Assembly (NCBI RefSeq): GCF_005497185.1
Contig: NZ_RJTN01000027.1
Location: 1-60,651 of the forward strand
Length of the DNA: 60,651 bases
Direction of reading: 5' to 3'
From: Pectobacterium polonicum
GTDB taxonomy: Bacteria > Pseudomonadota > Gammaproteobacteria > Enterobacterales > Enterobacteriaceae
This document shows positions 1-9,664 of this stretch, piece by piece. The position numbers and the translations under genes were made by a program. A model generated the notes under the pieces. The model ran no database searches, was not told where the DNA came from, and was given only the letters and a program-made list of their open reading frames with translations. How positions within the stretch are numbered: the stretch's first letter is position 1; each line of letters begins with the position of its first letter.

Positions 1-882
1 TGCTGCACACACCACCACTTTCCCTGACTTATTACGGGCATTCATCCGCTCTCTCAACGCAGCTACCGCCGGGTTATACTGCATCGCAACTATCGCTGGC
101 ATATACAGTGAGCGGCGCATTATGCTGTTACCCATCTTCGAGATCCGACTTTTTCCCTTCCACTGTCCTGACTCCTGCTGCATCGGATTCAGCCCTGTCC
201 ACGCCACCACCGCCTTACTGCTGCTGAACCTCGACATATCGCCCAGATACGCCAGCAGCGTACTGCTCAGCACACCTGCTATCCCGGGGATCGACTCCAG
301 CAGTTTCCTGTTTTTCCTCAGCCCCGGGTCATTATCGATATGGTCGTTTATTGCCCGCCGTGTCTCTTCTGACTGGGCATCCAGCATGGCTATCACTTCG
401 CTGATGGAAGGCTGCACCACTGCATCCGCTGTCTCCAGACGATTTTCTTCCATCTGCTTCATCTCCAGCAGATTATTCAGGCGGTTTACCAGAGCCCTGA
501 GTTTTCTTTCATTCAGCGGGATCGGCTGCCATTCCACCGGAGAGTGCTGACCGCAATAGCGCGCTATCATACGTGCATCGCCTTTGTCCGTTTTGTTACG
601 GCTCAGCTCGCTGCGACCGAAGGATTTAATACGCGCCGGATTTTCCACGCTGACGACATAACCCGCATCACTCAGGAAGGTGGCCAGCGGCTCGCTGTAA
701 ACCCCGGTCGCTTCCATGCAGACATGACATTCACCAAAGGGCTCAAGCCAGGTTTGCAGCGCTTTAAAACCTTTAGGGGTATTGGGGAACACTTTGGTTT
801 TGTAGGATGTGCCGCCTTTCCAGACCGCTACATCAAATTTCTGTGAGGCGACATCAATACCGACAGGCGTGAGTGTATGCAT
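1..882 (-). CDS. IS110-family transposase, left copy, 3' end outside window
   Basis: DEDD-type site-specific recombinase that moves an IS110-family insertion sequence. The visible 294 residues begin MHTLTPVGIDVASQKFD, where the Asp of GIDVA is the first acidic catalytic residue. They continue through CMEATGVY and KTDKGDA and include the C-terminal transposase_20 region (SIPGIAGVLSSTLLAYLGD, then WTGLNPMQQESG and KMGNSIMRRSLY) that carries the catalytic Ser in this family. An AAGGAG Shine-Dalgarno lies 7 nt before the ATG. The gene is open at the window edge, so whether it is intact cannot be judged. The reading frames covering it on the plus strand are shadows. It is identical to the right-hand copy at 59770 in opposite orientation. 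Confidence 0.95.
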   Translation of the reverse strand, partial: MHTLTPVGIDVASQKFDVAVWKGGTSYKTKVFPNTPKGFKALQTWLEPFGECHVCMEATGVYSEPLATFLSDAGYVVSVENPARIKSFGRSELSRNKTDKGDARMIARYCGQHSPVEWQPIPLNERKLRALVNRLNNLLEMKQMEENRLETADAVVQPSISEVIAMLDAQSEETRRAINDHIDNDPGLRKNRKLLESIPGIAGVLSSTLLAYLGDMSRFSSSKAVVAWTGLNPMQQESGQWKGKSRISKMGNSIMRRSLYMPAIVAMQYNPAVAALRERMNARNKSGKVVVCAA

Positions 883-1110
883 TGCTTTTCTCCTTGTGAA
901 CATATCAGAGAACCGCCATGACCTTCCTTACAGATGCGTGCTCGAAGCACAGGATACCGTCCGGTCTTTGCTGGCGGGAAATAAGCCGCAGGGGATGAAT
1001 CTAAAACACAGGCTGTGAGCCCGAGGGGAAACCCCATCTCACCCGCGACTTCCCGATGATCAGTCGGGGATCATAATACCCTGAGGAGAATGATCGAGAT
1101 ATAAGGGGAA
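883..1110 (-). ncRNA. Candidate IS110 bridge RNA / non-coding leader, left copy
   Basis: About 228 non-coding bases lie between the IS end and the transposase start. In IS110-group elements such as IS621 this position encodes a structured bridge RNA that pairs with target and donor DNA. Several hairpins are visible; coordinates are given for the mirrored right-hand copy. No transcript or guide loop can be proven from sequence alone. Confidence 0.4.
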
Positions 1111-1170
1111 GCACGGTGATGAGGTTCCCGCAGGGATGCCTCACACCGTGGTAGCCCCGGTATCTCGATC
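1092..1170. repeat. Palindromic (REP-like) repeat abutting the left IS copy
   Basis: An imperfect palindrome. Its outer arms are GATCGAGATA and TATCTCGATC, and its inner arms are CACGGTG (1113-1119) and CACCGTG. A related but not identical palindrome abuts the right IS copy at 59485-59560. Outside position 1110 the two flanks differ in sequence while keeping the fold. This suggests a repeat family that serves as the IS target rather than part of the IS. Confidence 0.6.
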
Positions 1171-1229
1171 CTGAAACGATCAGCATTAGCCACACATCAA
1201 CTGGGTTTGTCAGTACAAATGAAAATGCC

Positions 1230-3509
1230 TTACAGCGGCTTGGTTTGTGCTTCCACCACCGCCAGCGCCACCATATTCACAATCCGGCGTACCGAAGCAA
1301 TCGGCGTCAGGATGTGTACCGGTTTCGCGATCCCCATCAATACCGGCCCAACGGTCACACCTTCAGAAGACGACACGCGCAGCAGGTTATAGCTGATACG
1401 CGCAGATTCCATATTCGGCATGATCAGGATGTTAGCCGAGCCTTTCAGCGGGCTGTCTGGCATCTGCTCGCGGCGGATCGCTTCCACCAGCGCAGCATCA
1501 CCGTGCATCTCGCCGTCAATTTCCAGCTCCGGTGCCAGCTTGTTCACCAGCGCCAGCGTGGCTCGCATCTTCTGCGCCGTCGGAGAATCCGAGGTGCCGA
1601 AGCTGGAGTGCGACAGCAGCGCGACTTTCGGTTCGATACCGAAACGACGCACGCTTTCTGCCGCCATCAGCGTGATTTCAGCTAACTGTTCCGGCGTCGG
1701 GTCTGCGTTGACGTAGGTATCGGCAATAAAGGTATTGCCGCTCGGCAGCATCAGCGCATTCATCGCCCCCGCCGCATGTACGCCTTCGCGATAGCCGAAC
1801 ACCTTCTCGACCACATCGAAGTGCTCTTCATAGGTGCCAATCGTGCCACAAATCAGCGCATCCGCCTCGCCACGGTGAACCATGATCGAACCAATCAGCG
1901 TCGGGTTGCCGATCACCGCACGCTGCGCTTTTTCCTGCGACACGCCGCGACGTTTCATGAGTTCAAAATACTCGCTCCAGTAGGCTTTGAAGCGTGGATC
2001 GGATTCGTTATTAACCACTTCAAAATCTTTACCGATGGTCAGTTGCAAACCCAGCTTTTGCAGGCGCATTTCAATCACGCTTGGACGACCAATCAAAATC
2101 GGGAACGCCAGCCCCAGCGTGACCAGTTCCTGCGTGGCGTGCAGCACGCGAGCGTCTTCACCTTCGGCGAATACCACGCGCTTCGGCTGCTGACGCGCCT
2201 GTGCGAAGATCGGCTTCATAAACAGGTTGGTTTTGTAGACGAACTGGGTCAGTTTTTCGATATAGGCATCAAAATCTGCGATGGGACGCGTTGCTACGCC
2301 GGAATCCATCGCCGCTTTCGCTACTGCCGGTGCGATCTTGATGATCAAACGCGGATCGAACGGTTTAGGAATCAGATAATCCGGGCCGAATGACAGTTCC
2401 TGATCGCCATAGGCAGACGCGACCACTTCACTCTGCTCCGCCAGCGCCAGATCGGCAATCGCGTGCACGCAGGCCAGCTTCATCTCTTCGTTAATCGTGG
2501 TCGCACCAACATCCAGTGCACCGCGGAAGATGAATGGGAAGCACAGCACGTTGTTCACCTGATTCGGGTAATCTGAACGACCGGTACAGATTATCGCATC
2601 CGGGCGTACTTCTTTCGCCAGCGGCGGCAGAATCTCCGGTTCTGGGTTTGCCAGCGCCATGATCAGCGGACGTGGTGCCATGGTTTTCACCATCTCTGGC
2701 GTCAGCACACCAGGGCCGGAACAGCCAAGGAAGATATCGGCATCAGGGATCACATCAGCCAGCTTGCGAGCACCGTTATCTTCAATCGCGTAAGCGGCTT
2801 TAGTTTCTTCCATGTTTTCATCACGGCCGTGGAAGATCACGCCGCGCGAATCACATACCACAATGTTGTGCTTCTGAAGACCCAGGGCCACCAGCAGGTT
2901 CAGACAGGCGATAGACGCCGCACCCGCACCGGATACCACCAAACGTACATCGGAAATTTTCTTTTCTACGACGCGCAAGCCATTCAGAACGGCGGCGGTA
3001 CAGATGATCGCCGTGCCGTGCTGATCGTCGTGGAAAACGGGAATCTTCATGCGCTCGCGCAGTTTCTTCTCAATGTAGAAGCACTCCGGTGCTTTGATAT
3101 CTTCCAGATTGATACCGCCGAACGTCGGCTCCAGCGCGGCAATCACATCGATCAGCTTGTCTGGGTCTAACTCGTCGACTTCGATATCGAAAACATCAAT
3201 GCCGGAGAATTTTTTGAACAGAACGCCTTTGCCTTCCATCACCGGTTTACCAGCCAGCGCGCCGATATTGCCGAGGCCCAGCACGGCCGTCCCGTTAGAG
3301 ATCACCGCAACCAGATTACCGCGTGCGGTGTATTTGTAGGCAGCCAGCGGATCTGCGGCTATTTCCAGACAGGGTGCCGCCACACCGGGAGAATATGCCA
3401 GTGCCAGATCGCGCTGCGTCGCCAGCGGCTTCGTTGGGGAAACCTGAATTTTGCCGGGAATCGGATACTGGTGGAAATCAAGGGCGCTTTGCTTTAGCTG
3501 TTCATCCAT
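1230..3509 (-). CDS. maeB: NADP-dependent malic enzyme with C-terminal phosphotransacetylase-like domain
   Basis: Decarboxylates malate to pyruvate in the cytoplasm and makes NADPH at the junction of the TCA cycle and gluconeogenesis. At 759 residues it has the usual MaeB length. The N-terminal half is the malic enzyme ([11 protein letters not shown] near residue 40, the FHDDQHGTA motif near 160, the nucleotide-binding [14 protein letters not shown] near 190). The C-terminal ~330 residues are a phosphotransacetylase-like regulatory domain ([12 protein letters not shown] onward). In E. coli maeB is followed closely by talA-tktB. Here a catabolic cluster of about 7 kb separates them. The promoter must lie in 3510-3730. 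Confidence 0.97.
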   Translation of the reverse strand: MDEQLKQSALDFHQYPIPGKIQVSPTKPLATQRDLALAYSPGVAAPCLEIAADPLAAYKYTARGNLVAVISNGTAVLGLGNIGALAGKPVMEGKGVLFKKFSGIDVFDIEVDELDPDKLIDVIAALEPTFGGINLEDIKAPECFYIEKKLRERMKIPVFHDDQHGTAIICTAAVLNGLRVVEKKISDVRLVVSGAGAASIACLNLLVALGLQKHNIVVCDSRGVIFHGRDENMEETKAAYAIEDNGARKLADVIPDADIFLGCSGPGVLTPEMVKTMAPRPLIMALANPEPEILPPLAKEVRPDAIICTGRSDYPNQVNNVLCFPFIFRGALDVGATTINEEMKLACVHAIADLALAEQSEVVASAYGDQELSFGPDYLIPKPFDPRLIIKIAPAVAKAAMDSGVATRPIADFDAYIEKLTQFVYKTNLFMKPIFAQARQQPKRVVFAEGEDARVLHATQELVTLGLAFPILIGRPSVIEMRLQKLGLQLTIGKDFEVVNNESDPRFKAYWSEYFELMKRRGVSQEKAQRAVIGNPTLIGSIMVHRGEADALICGTIGTYEEHFDVVEKVFGYREGVHAAGAMNALMLPSGNTFIADTYVNADPTPEQLAEITLMAAESVRRFGIEPKVALLSHSSFGTSDSPTAQKMRATLALVNKLAPELEIDGEMHGDAALVEAIRREQMPDSPLKGSANILIMPNMESARISYNLLRVSSSEGVTVGPVLMGIAKPVHILTPIASVRRIVNMVALAVVEAQTKPL

Positions 3510-3679
3510 TTTATGTACCTTTTCGGTTTTGTTGTGTCTGTAGGGTAAAGAGTACCCAGTATAGTGTTTGCCAATGGCTAAACTACCGAGGATGGCAAAA
3601 ACTGCGGGGGAATGCTGGTTAATATAGTTATTTTATTTGACGGTTTTTCGTTCAGAAACCAGATAGGCTACAACGAGAA

Positions 3680-3707
3680 ATCGCGTAGTGCAGGCGCACG
3701 ACGCGAT
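3680..3707 (-). terminator. Hairpin downstream of the sorC-like gene
   Basis: The stem ATCGCGT/ACGCGAT (7 bp) encloses a second stem GTGC/GCAC with an AGGC loop. It lies between the end of the sorC-like gene and maeB. There is no strong U-run on the minus strand, so it may end the transcript inefficiently or simply protect the 3' end. Confidence 0.4.
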
Positions 3708-3730
3708 GTAGAGGGAGGATAAAGCGATGA

Positions 3731-4696
3731 CTAGTGTCTGGCGGATATCAGGCTCAGCACCGTGCGAGCATTACTGGCGCTGGTGGCAATAACATCCACA
3801 ATACCAGAACGCAGCGCAGCCAGAATCGCCGTCGCTTTGGTATTTTCAGAAGCAATGGCAATCACGTAAGGGATCTTGCGAAGCTGATCGAGACTCAGGC
3901 CGATAACTCGGTCGTTCATCACCGTATCGACAGGCCGCCCTTGAATATCCAGAAAGGCATATCCGGCGATATCACCAACAACGCCCTCATCCTGACGCGC
4001 CGTGATGATCTCCTGTGAGGTAAACCAGCCAAGTTGAACCATGAAGCTGTTTTCGTTCATGTCGCCTAACCCCACCAATGCAATATCCGCCTTGCTTGCA
4101 CGTTCAAGCGTGTCATTGATCAGACGATTTTGCATAAAGGAAGATTTTAATGCCGGGTTTTCGACATAAGCAGGTGCATACAGCGTTTCGCTCGTGGCAT
4201 TAAATTTCCGTGCCAGATGACGACTGATATGATCGGCATCAATCAGTTCCCCATCGCGCTGCGTGCCTCCGATACCGCAGATAAACTTGCAGTGCCGTTC
4301 GGGAAAAACCCCCACGTGGCTAGCGACCGCCGCCACATTGCGCCCCTGCCCAACGGCCACGGACATGCCATTTTTCAGGATGCTGGACAAGTAAGTGGAC
4401 ACCAGCGATGCCACCTGTTGGCGCTGTTCATCTTCATCATGGTGATCGATAGCAATCAGCGCACGCTTGATGCCAAAGCTCTTAATAAATTGCTGCTCAA
4501 GTTGGGAGCTAAATACCGGATGATAGCGGACATTAATTTCAACAATCCCTTCCGCCCGCGCACGTTTCAACAAACGCCCGACCTTGATACGCGAGATGCC
4601 AAAACGGCTGGCGATCTCTTCCTGGGTCTGTTGATTTTCATAATACGCAACGGCTATTTCCGTCAGTAATTCACTGTCTGAATTAAATTCGCTCAT
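3731..4696 (-). CDS. SorC-family transcriptional regulator of the C4 sugar/acid cluster
   Basis: 321 residues with the SorC/DeoR-type layout. An N-terminal helix-turn-helix (residues ~9-50: QTQEEIASRFGISRIKVGRLLKRARAEGIVEI) is followed by a sugar-phosphate-binding domain. The effector domain has the typical phosphosugar loops (GQGRNVAAVASHV, ICGIGGTQRDGE, ALVGLGDMNENS). SorC proteins usually repress or activate sugar operons in response to a phosphorylated intermediate. The start lies 3 bp after the stop of the TIM-like gene, so the two are probably cotranscribed and translationally coupled. The likely target is the divergent promoter region at 5525-5769. Confidence 0.85.
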   Translation of the reverse strand: MSEFNSDSELLTEIAVAYYENQQTQEEIASRFGISRIKVGRLLKRARAEGIVEINVRYHPVFSSQLEQQFIKSFGIKRALIAIDHHDEDEQRQQVASLVSTYLSSILKNGMSVAVGQGRNVAAVASHVGVFPERHCKFICGIGGTQRDGELIDADHISRHLARKFNATSETLYAPAYVENPALKSSFMQNRLINDTLERASKADIALVGLGDMNENSFMVQLGWFTSQEIITARQDEGVVGDIAGYAFLDIQGRPVDTVMNDRVIGLSLDQLRKIPYVIAIASENTKATAILAALRSGIVDVIATSASNARTVLSLISARH

Positions 4697-4699
4697 GGC

Positions 4700-5524
4700 T
4701 TAACTCATTTTGGCTTCGCTTAGGGTCATGCGTTCACCCTGTTCATTCAACAATGCCGAAACACTGCGCACCAGTTGGCAAAAATCATCCGCATTCCAGG
4801 CGGCTCTGCCGATAAATAACCCGTCAATATCTGCGCATTGAATAAGTTCACAGGTATTATGCGGATTCACGCTTCCGCCGTACAGAAGCGTAATACAGGA
4901 AGCGATTTTTTCGCCATAAAGGGCAACCAACGCCTGGCGTAACGCGGCATGAATATCCTGTGCTTCCTGTGCAGAGGCTGGCGTTCCCCCTTCACCAATG
5001 GCCCAGATGGGTTCATAGGCAATGATGACGCGTGTCACCTGTTCCGCGTTTAAACCGGCAAGTGCAATTTTCATTTGCCGAATCACGCTTTCTTTGGAAA
5101 CGCCCCACGCCTTCTCTTGTGCGCTGTCACCCACGCAGACTAATGGTCGCAACTGATAGCGTAGCGCGGCCTGCACTTTTTTCTGGATATCCGCATCGTT
5201 TTCCGCGAAGTATTGCCGCCGCTCGGAATGCCCTAACTCGACAAGCGTCGCACCGCAATCAGATACCATCATCGGAGAAACCTCTCCGGTCCACGCGCCG
5301 TTGTCAGCGTAATGCATGTTTTGCGCCCCTGTCAGGCAATTCACCTTGTGCGCGGACAGGTACTCAGTCACTTCCCTTATCAAGGTAAAAGGGGGAATCA
5401 CAAAAGGCTGAATGAATGCACCGGCAGCAGGGGTAAGCTGTTTGGATAGAACCGTACAGTAGTCGATCGCTTCCTGTCGGGTTTTATTCATTTTCCAACT
5501 CGTGCCTATCATCACTTTTTTCAT
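4700..5524 (-). CDS. Triosephosphate-isomerase paralogue, probably a C4 ketose-phosphate isomerase
   Basis: A 274-residue TIM-barrel isomerase. The catalytic residues are present: K11 in GTSWKMNKT, H99 in ELGHSERR and E171 in AYEPIWAIGEG, plus the LYGGSVNP phosphate loop. The start is the ATG after AAGGAGATGAC; a longer upstream frame has no support. The Asn before WK in ordinary TpiA (GNWKMN) is Ser here. I recall the same GTSWKMN form from EryH/LerI-type TIM paralogues that act on L-erythrulose 1-phosphate in tetritol pathways. A housekeeping tpiA should exist elsewhere. The product could be an ordinary extra TIM handling DHAP from PdxA2, but its location with an RpiB-like gene favours a C4 substrate. 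Confidence 0.8.
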   Translation of the reverse strand: MKKVMIGTSWKMNKTRQEAIDYCTVLSKQLTPAAGAFIQPFVIPPFTLIREVTEYLSAHKVNCLTGAQNMHYADNGAWTGEVSPMMVSDCGATLVELGHSERRQYFAENDADIQKKVQAALRYQLRPLVCVGDSAQEKAWGVSKESVIRQMKIALAGLNAEQVTRVIIAYEPIWAIGEGGTPASAQEAQDIHAALRQALVALYGEKIASCITLLYGGSVNPHNTCELIQCADIDGLFIGRAAWNADDFCQLVRSVSALLNEQGERMTLSEAKMS

Positions 5525-5653
5525 GTCATCTCCTTCTTTCGCACCGTGGCTTTCGTTGTAGCGTAACAAAAGCCCCATCACCAAACTTATATTCACGCAA
5601 CAAACAAATGCCCGATCACGAAAATGCATCAAAAAGAAAAAAATTGTGCTTAA

Positions 5654-5669
5654 TGTGATCGAATTCAAA
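5654..5669. promoter_or_regulatory. Possible CRP site in the divergent promoter region
   Basis: TGTGA-N6-TCAAA matches nine of the ten conserved CRP bases. It lies about 115 bp before pdxA2 and 130 bp before the TIM-like gene. Catabolite control of such an operon would be expected, but one half-site mismatch in AT-rich DNA is weak evidence. Confidence 0.3.
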
Positions 5670-5709
5670 GCTATTTCTTCGCTAGACCGTAAAATCCCAT
5701 AAAACAAAA

Positions 5710-5724
5710 GTTCAATCAATGAAC
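5710..5724. promoter_or_regulatory. Inverted repeat, candidate SorC operator
   Basis: GTTCA-ATCAA-TGAAC is a perfect 5-bp-arm palindrome about 45 bp before the pdxA2 start. A further TGAAC half-site follows at 5728-5732. The position within the only divergent promoter region of the cluster makes it a reasonable binding site for the SorC regulator. Confidence 0.35.
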
Positions 5725-5769
5725 ATATGAACAACCAAACCATTCCGGTTTACGATAAAAGGGGAAATT

Positions 5770-6774
5770 ATGTCGACCGTAAAAAAACCCGTTGTAGCTC
5801 TGACTATCGGCGATCCAGCAGGGATCGGCCCTGAAATTTCGGTAGCGACCATGATGGATAAAGACGTGTATGAAGAGTGCCGTCCTTTCCTCATCGGTTC
5901 GGTCCCCATCATTCGCCGTGCGATGGCCATTAAACACTGCGATTTTGCGCTCAACATCATCACCTCTCCTGCCGAAGCCAAATTCAGCTGGGGTACATTG
6001 GATGTGTTGGAAACGGGCGAATATGATTGCGATAGCATCGAATGGGGTAAGGTCCAACAGCTCGCTGGGAAGATGTCGCTTGATTACGTCATGAAATCCA
6101 TTGAGTTAGGCATGGCGGGTGAGATTGATGTTGTGTCCACCGCCCCCATCCATAAAGAAGCGATAAAGCTCGCGGGCTGCAAATTGCCAGGGCATACCGA
6201 AATTTATCAGGTTGAAACCGGTTCGGATTACGGCCTGACGATGTTCCATGTGCAAAAGCTACGGGTGTTTTTTGTCAGCCGCCACATCGCGCTGAAAGAA
6301 GCCTGTGACTACGCCAACAAAGAGCGCGTTCTTGCTTGTGTACAGCAAATTCACCATGAATTCACCGCGCTGAATATTAAAAATCCACGTATCGCCGTCG
6401 CTGCACTCAACCCGCACGCCTCAGATAACGGCCTGTTCGGTCATGAAGAGAAAGACAACCTGATTCCTGCCGTCAAAGCCGCTCAGGAAATGGGGATCAA
6501 CGCGATAGGCCCGATTCCAGCGGATTCCGTTTTCCATCTCGGAAAACAAGGGCATTACGACGCAATTCTGTCGCTCTATCACGATCAGGGACATATCGCC
6601 TGCAAAACGCTCGACTTCGAGCGCTCCATCACCATCACTTTCGGCTTGCCATTCATGCGCAGCTCGGTCGACCACGGCACCGCTTTCGACATTGCAGGCA
6701 CAGGCAAGGCAGGTACGGTCAGCATGCTGGAATCGACGCTGGTTGCCGCACGTTACTGGAAAATGAAGCACTAA
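5770..6774 (+). CDS. pdxA2: D-threonate 4-phosphate dehydrogenase (PdxA2-type)
   Basis: A 334-residue PdxA-superfamily NAD-dependent dehydrogenase. It shows the nucleotide and substrate signatures TIGDPAGIGPEI (start), LPGHTEIY (~residue 140), the metal-binding HDQGHIACK, and the C-terminal GTAFDIAGTGKA. PdxA2 proteins next to DUF1537 kinases oxidise a 4-phosphorylated C4 acid; the product decarboxylates to dihydroxyacetone phosphate (established for D-threonate). An AAGGGG ribosome site precedes the ATG. It is the first gene of the plus-strand operon, 33 bp before the kinase. True PdxA for pyridoxine synthesis would be elsewhere, with surA/ksgA. Confidence 0.9.
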   Translation: MSTVKKPVVALTIGDPAGIGPEISVATMMDKDVYEECRPFLIGSVPIIRRAMAIKHCDFALNIITSPAEAKFSWGTLDVLETGEYDCDSIEWGKVQQLAGKMSLDYVMKSIELGMAGEIDVVSTAPIHKEAIKLAGCKLPGHTEIYQVETGSDYGLTMFHVQKLRVFFVSRHIALKEACDYANKERVLACVQQIHHEFTALNIKNPRIAVAALNPHASDNGLFGHEEKDNLIPAVKAAQEMGINAIGPIPADSVFHLGKQGHYDAILSLYHDQGHIACKTLDFERSITITFGLPFMRSSVDHGTAFDIAGTGKAGTVSMLESTLVAARYWKMKH

Positions 6775-6807
6775 TGTGAGTTTCAGGCCACTGATGGAGA
6801 ACACACC

Positions 6808-8526
6808 ATGACGCGATATTTGGAAATTATCAGAGGCGGTAAAGGCTGGGGCGGACCGCTACTCGTTAATGTCACACCAGGGAAAAAAATTGCCTACATT
6901 ACCGGGGGAATCCGTCCTACCGTGGTAGACCGGTTGATGGAACTCACCGGCTGGGAATCTGTGGATGTCTTCAAACACGGGGAACCGGATGAACAAGAGA
7001 TTGGTTTAGTGGTTATCGACTGCGGCGGCACGCTGCGCTGCGGTCTTTATCCCAAACGAGGGATTCCGACGATCAATCTCCACCCGACGGCAAAAACGGG
7101 GCCGCTGGCAGAATACATTCGAGAGGATATCTATGTCTCGGATGTCACACCCGCGGGTATTCGGCTACGGGCGGAGGGAAAACAGGGAGACAAACTGGGG
7201 ATTGTCGCTGACGACCTCACTGGCGCAACGACGATCGGCGTTCTCTTGGCGCGCAGCGGCATGAAAACGGCCGCCTTTTTTAATACCACGTCGTTCACGG
7301 ACTGTGAATCAGACTGGCAGGCGATGGTGATCAGCAGCGATAGCCGTCCGCTGCCCAAAGCTGAAGCGAAAAACCGTGTGAGAAACGCGACGCAAGCGCT
7401 ATTGGAACGCGGTGCGGTGTATTTCACTAAACGTGTCGATACCACACTACGCGGCGGTATCGGCTACGAAATTGATGCCATGCTGGAAGTACTGCCGCAG
7501 GAAACGGTCGCGGTGGTCGTTCCCGCCATGCCGCAATCGCGCCGCATCGTGGTCGGCGGCTACTCAGTCATTGATTCCGTCGCCTTGTCCTGTACCGATG
7601 TCGCCAAAGATGTTCGCACGCCAGTGACGGAAACTTTTGTTCCCGGGCTACTCAGTGAGCAAACACATCATCAGGTGAAGCATATTCCCCTGTCTTGCGT
7701 GTTAAAAGGCTATAACGCCATCAGCGATGCGCTGGTTCAACAGCAGCGGGAAGGCGCTCGCGTCATTGTTGTGGATGCCATTTCACTGGCCGATGTGGAA
7801 AATATTGCTCGCGCGGTTACCAAGCTGAACTGGAATGTGCTGGCTGTCGATCCCGGTCCTTTTACCGAGCGCCTGGCCTTTACCAGAGAAATGATCCGCG
7901 ACGAGGAACGCAAGGAGAAAGCGCTCATCCCTCAGGAACAACAGCAGGGTTCAATTATCGTCGTCGCCGGCAGCGCAACGCCGGTAACCAAAAAACAGCT
8001 TACCGCACTCATTGAAACCGACCCACGCGTTTGCCACATTCCGATTGATGCCGAACTCCTGATTGATAAAGAGCATTCAGCAGATATTGAAGTGGCAAGA
8101 GTGGTCAGGCAGGCACTGGAGTGTGTGAAAACGCACGCGAATGCCATCTTCGTTTTTGAATCCGCATTAACCGGTCGCCTGCTCGATCTCAATGAGGAAG
8201 AGCAGCGTTTTGGGCTGGCGCACGGTCAAGCTGCGGAGAATATTAATCAGGGTCTGGGTAATATCGTAAAAACCGTGCTGGATGCTGCGGCTTCTGAAAT
8301 TAAAGGCCTGTATATGACAGGTGGAGATACGATGGTGAACGTACTCAAACAGCTCGGTGCTAACGGTATCGAGATGGTGGATTACGTTATTCCTCAAACC
8401 GATCTGGTCAAAATCATTGGCGGTGATTACGAAGGATTAATTTGTGTCGGGAAAGGCGGTTTAACCGGCCCCGAAGATATTATTCACACCATTATTGATC
8501 ATATTCACCGGGAAACAATGCAATAA
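6808..8526 (+). CDS. dtnK: Fusion of glucitol-type PTS EIIB domain and DUF1537 four-carbon acid sugar kinase
   Basis: 572 residues, against roughly 420 for ordinary DtnK/OtnK. Residues ~1-112 match the EIIB part of SrlE/GutE ([61 protein letters not shown]). They include C72, equivalent to the phosphorylated Cys of EIIB-Gut. From ~130 onward it is a DUF1537 acid-sugar kinase: [15 protein letters not shown] at the start, [15 protein letters not shown] in the substrate domain, and the C-terminal nucleotide domain with [12 protein letters not shown] and [12 protein letters not shown]. The kinase would phosphorylate D-threonate or a related C4 acid at O4 for PdxA2. The EIIB part could accept phosphate from the EIIA encoded two genes downstream. 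No EIIC is fused or nearby, so a transport role for EIIB is not supported. The join is in frame with no stop. Confidence 0.9.
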   Translation: MTRYLEIIRGGKGWGGPLLVNVTPGKKIAYITGGIRPTVVDRLMELTGWESVDVFKHGEPDEQEIGLVVIDCGGTLRCGLYPKRGIPTINLHPTAKTGPLAEYIREDIYVSDVTPAGIRLRAEGKQGDKLGIVADDLTGATTIGVLLARSGMKTAAFFNTTSFTDCESDWQAMVISSDSRPLPKAEAKNRVRNATQALLERGAVYFTKRVDTTLRGGIGYEIDAMLEVLPQETVAVVVPAMPQSRRIVVGGYSVIDSVALSCTDVAKDVRTPVTETFVPGLLSEQTHHQVKHIPLSCVLKGYNAISDALVQQQREGARVIVVDAISLADVENIARAVTKLNWNVLAVDPGPFTERLAFTREMIRDEERKEKALIPQEQQQGSIIVVAGSATPVTKKQLTALIETDPRVCHIPIDAELLIDKEHSADIEVARVVRQALECVKTHANAIFVFESALTGRLLDLNEEEQRFGLAHGQAAENINQGLGNIVKTVLDAAASEIKGLYMTGGDTMVNVLKQLGANGIEMVDYVIPQTDLVKIIGGDYEGLICVGKGGLTGPEDIIHTIIDHIHRETMQ

Positions 8527-8628
8527 AAAATAGAGCAATAAAAATCACGATAAACAATAAAACCGACGTATTGCATAGGTCTGATTAACAGGCCTGGATG
8601 TTGCTCTACCCTACACGAGAGAAACACC

Positions 8629-9654
8629 ATGAGAAATATAAATATTCTTGAAAAAATGAATAAAGTCCCAGGAGGGCTGATCATTATCCCACTGCTCGCG
8701 GCGATATTGATGAATACCTTCGCGCCATCGCTATTACAAATAGGCGGCCCCACAACTGCATTATTTAAAGCAGGTTCCAGTGCAATGATGGGAATATTTC
8801 TTCTCATCTGCGGATCGTCAATTAATATTCGTCAAGCCGGGCTCCCTCTCTATAAAGGCACCATGCTACTGATGCTGAAATTCTGTGCGGGTGCACTGGC
8901 AGTGTGGTTTATGGGCGCTTTTTTTGGTCCCGCTGGGTTCTTCGGTATTTCTACGCTGGCGTTTATTGCCTGTATCACCAGTTCAAACAGTTCATTGTAC
9001 ATTGCGTTGTGCAGTAACTACGGTGATGCCAGCGATGCGGGTGCCATCTCCGTTTTTTGTATTAAAGACGGCCCCTTCGTAACCATGGTGGTTCTCGGCG
9101 TCAGCGGTTTAGCCAACATTCCGTTTGCTGCCCTGCTTTCCATGCTCATCCCGCTAATCATTGGCATGATGTGGGGCAACCTTGATGAGAAATTCAAGCA
9201 ACTCTGCGCTGCGGCTCAACCGCTAGTCATTATTATCATGTCGTTTGCCATTGGTGCCAATTCCAGTATGCACACCGTCTTTACTGCGGGCTTATCTGGC
9301 ATTGTTCTGGGCATTATTTCCGCCATAACCGGGTTGATTTTCTACTTCCTGTACAACTTATTCCTGAAACGAAAAACGGCGCTGGGAGCAGCATTGGGCA
9401 CCACCGCAGCCAGTTCGGCATTGACGCCCGCCATGGTGGCGCAGGCCGATCCTAGCCTCCAGATTTTTGTTGACTCCGCTACGGCGCAATTAGCAACGGC
9501 TAGCATTATCACCATGCTCACCGCCCCCGTACTTGTTGCCTGGTTTGATAGTCGATTGAAGAAAAAAGGCATTATCCCATCGGGCGAAGAAAATCATGCG
9601 CTACCGACCGGGCAATCTCACTCACTCAATACGCAGGCAGATAAGCCCAAATAA
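8629..9654 (+). CDS. 2-keto-3-deoxygluconate permease (KdgT) family transporter
   Basis: 341 residues and about ten hydrophobic segments, homologous to KdgT, a proton-coupled uptake carrier for 2-keto-3-deoxygluconate. Family-like features are the N-terminal KMNKVPGGLIIIPLLAAI and ITSSNSSLYIAL near residue 115. The C-terminal ~25 residues are hydrophilic. In this operon the cargo is more likely the C4 acid used by the kinase. It starts 102 bp after the kinase with its own GAGAG site, and is followed 10 bp later by the EIIA gene. As a secondary carrier it offers a non-PTS uptake route, which makes the PTS domains around it more puzzling. Confidence 0.85.
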   Translation: MRNINILEKMNKVPGGLIIIPLLAAILMNTFAPSLLQIGGPTTALFKAGSSAMMGIFLLICGSSINIRQAGLPLYKGTMLLMLKFCAGALAVWFMGAFFGPAGFFGISTLAFIACITSSNSSLYIALCSNYGDASDAGAISVFCIKDGPFVTMVVLGVSGLANIPFAALLSMLIPLIIGMMWGNLDEKFKQLCAAAQPLVIIIMSFAIGANSSMHTVFTAGLSGIVLGIISAITGLIFYFLYNLFLKRKTALGAALGTTAASSALTPAMVAQADPSLQIFVDSATAQLATASIITMLTAPVLVAWFDSRLKKKGIIPSGEENHALPTGQSHSLNTQADKPK

Positions 9655-9664
9655 GGTAGAGAAA

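Noticed and set aside
544-1195. Several small frames on both strands in the left IS and its leader, mirrored at 59615-60530
   Set aside because: They appear in both IS copies as antisense of the transposase or across the structured leader, with no protein-like features.
1776-2393. Long plus-strand open frame (205 codons) opposite maeB
   Set aside because: It lies entirely within the well-supported malic enzyme gene, has no family resemblance and no ribosome site. It arises from codon bias on the opposite strand.
5525-5743. N-terminal extension of the TIM-like protein (about 70 codons)
   Set aside because: It translates the promoter region; the ATG at 5524 follows AAGGAG and starts at the beta-1 strand of the barrel.
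9596-9664. Extended start for the EIIA protein inside the permease gene
   Set aside because: The added residues are an out-of-frame reading of the permease tail; the ATG at 9665 matches the SrlB N-terminus and has a ribosome site.
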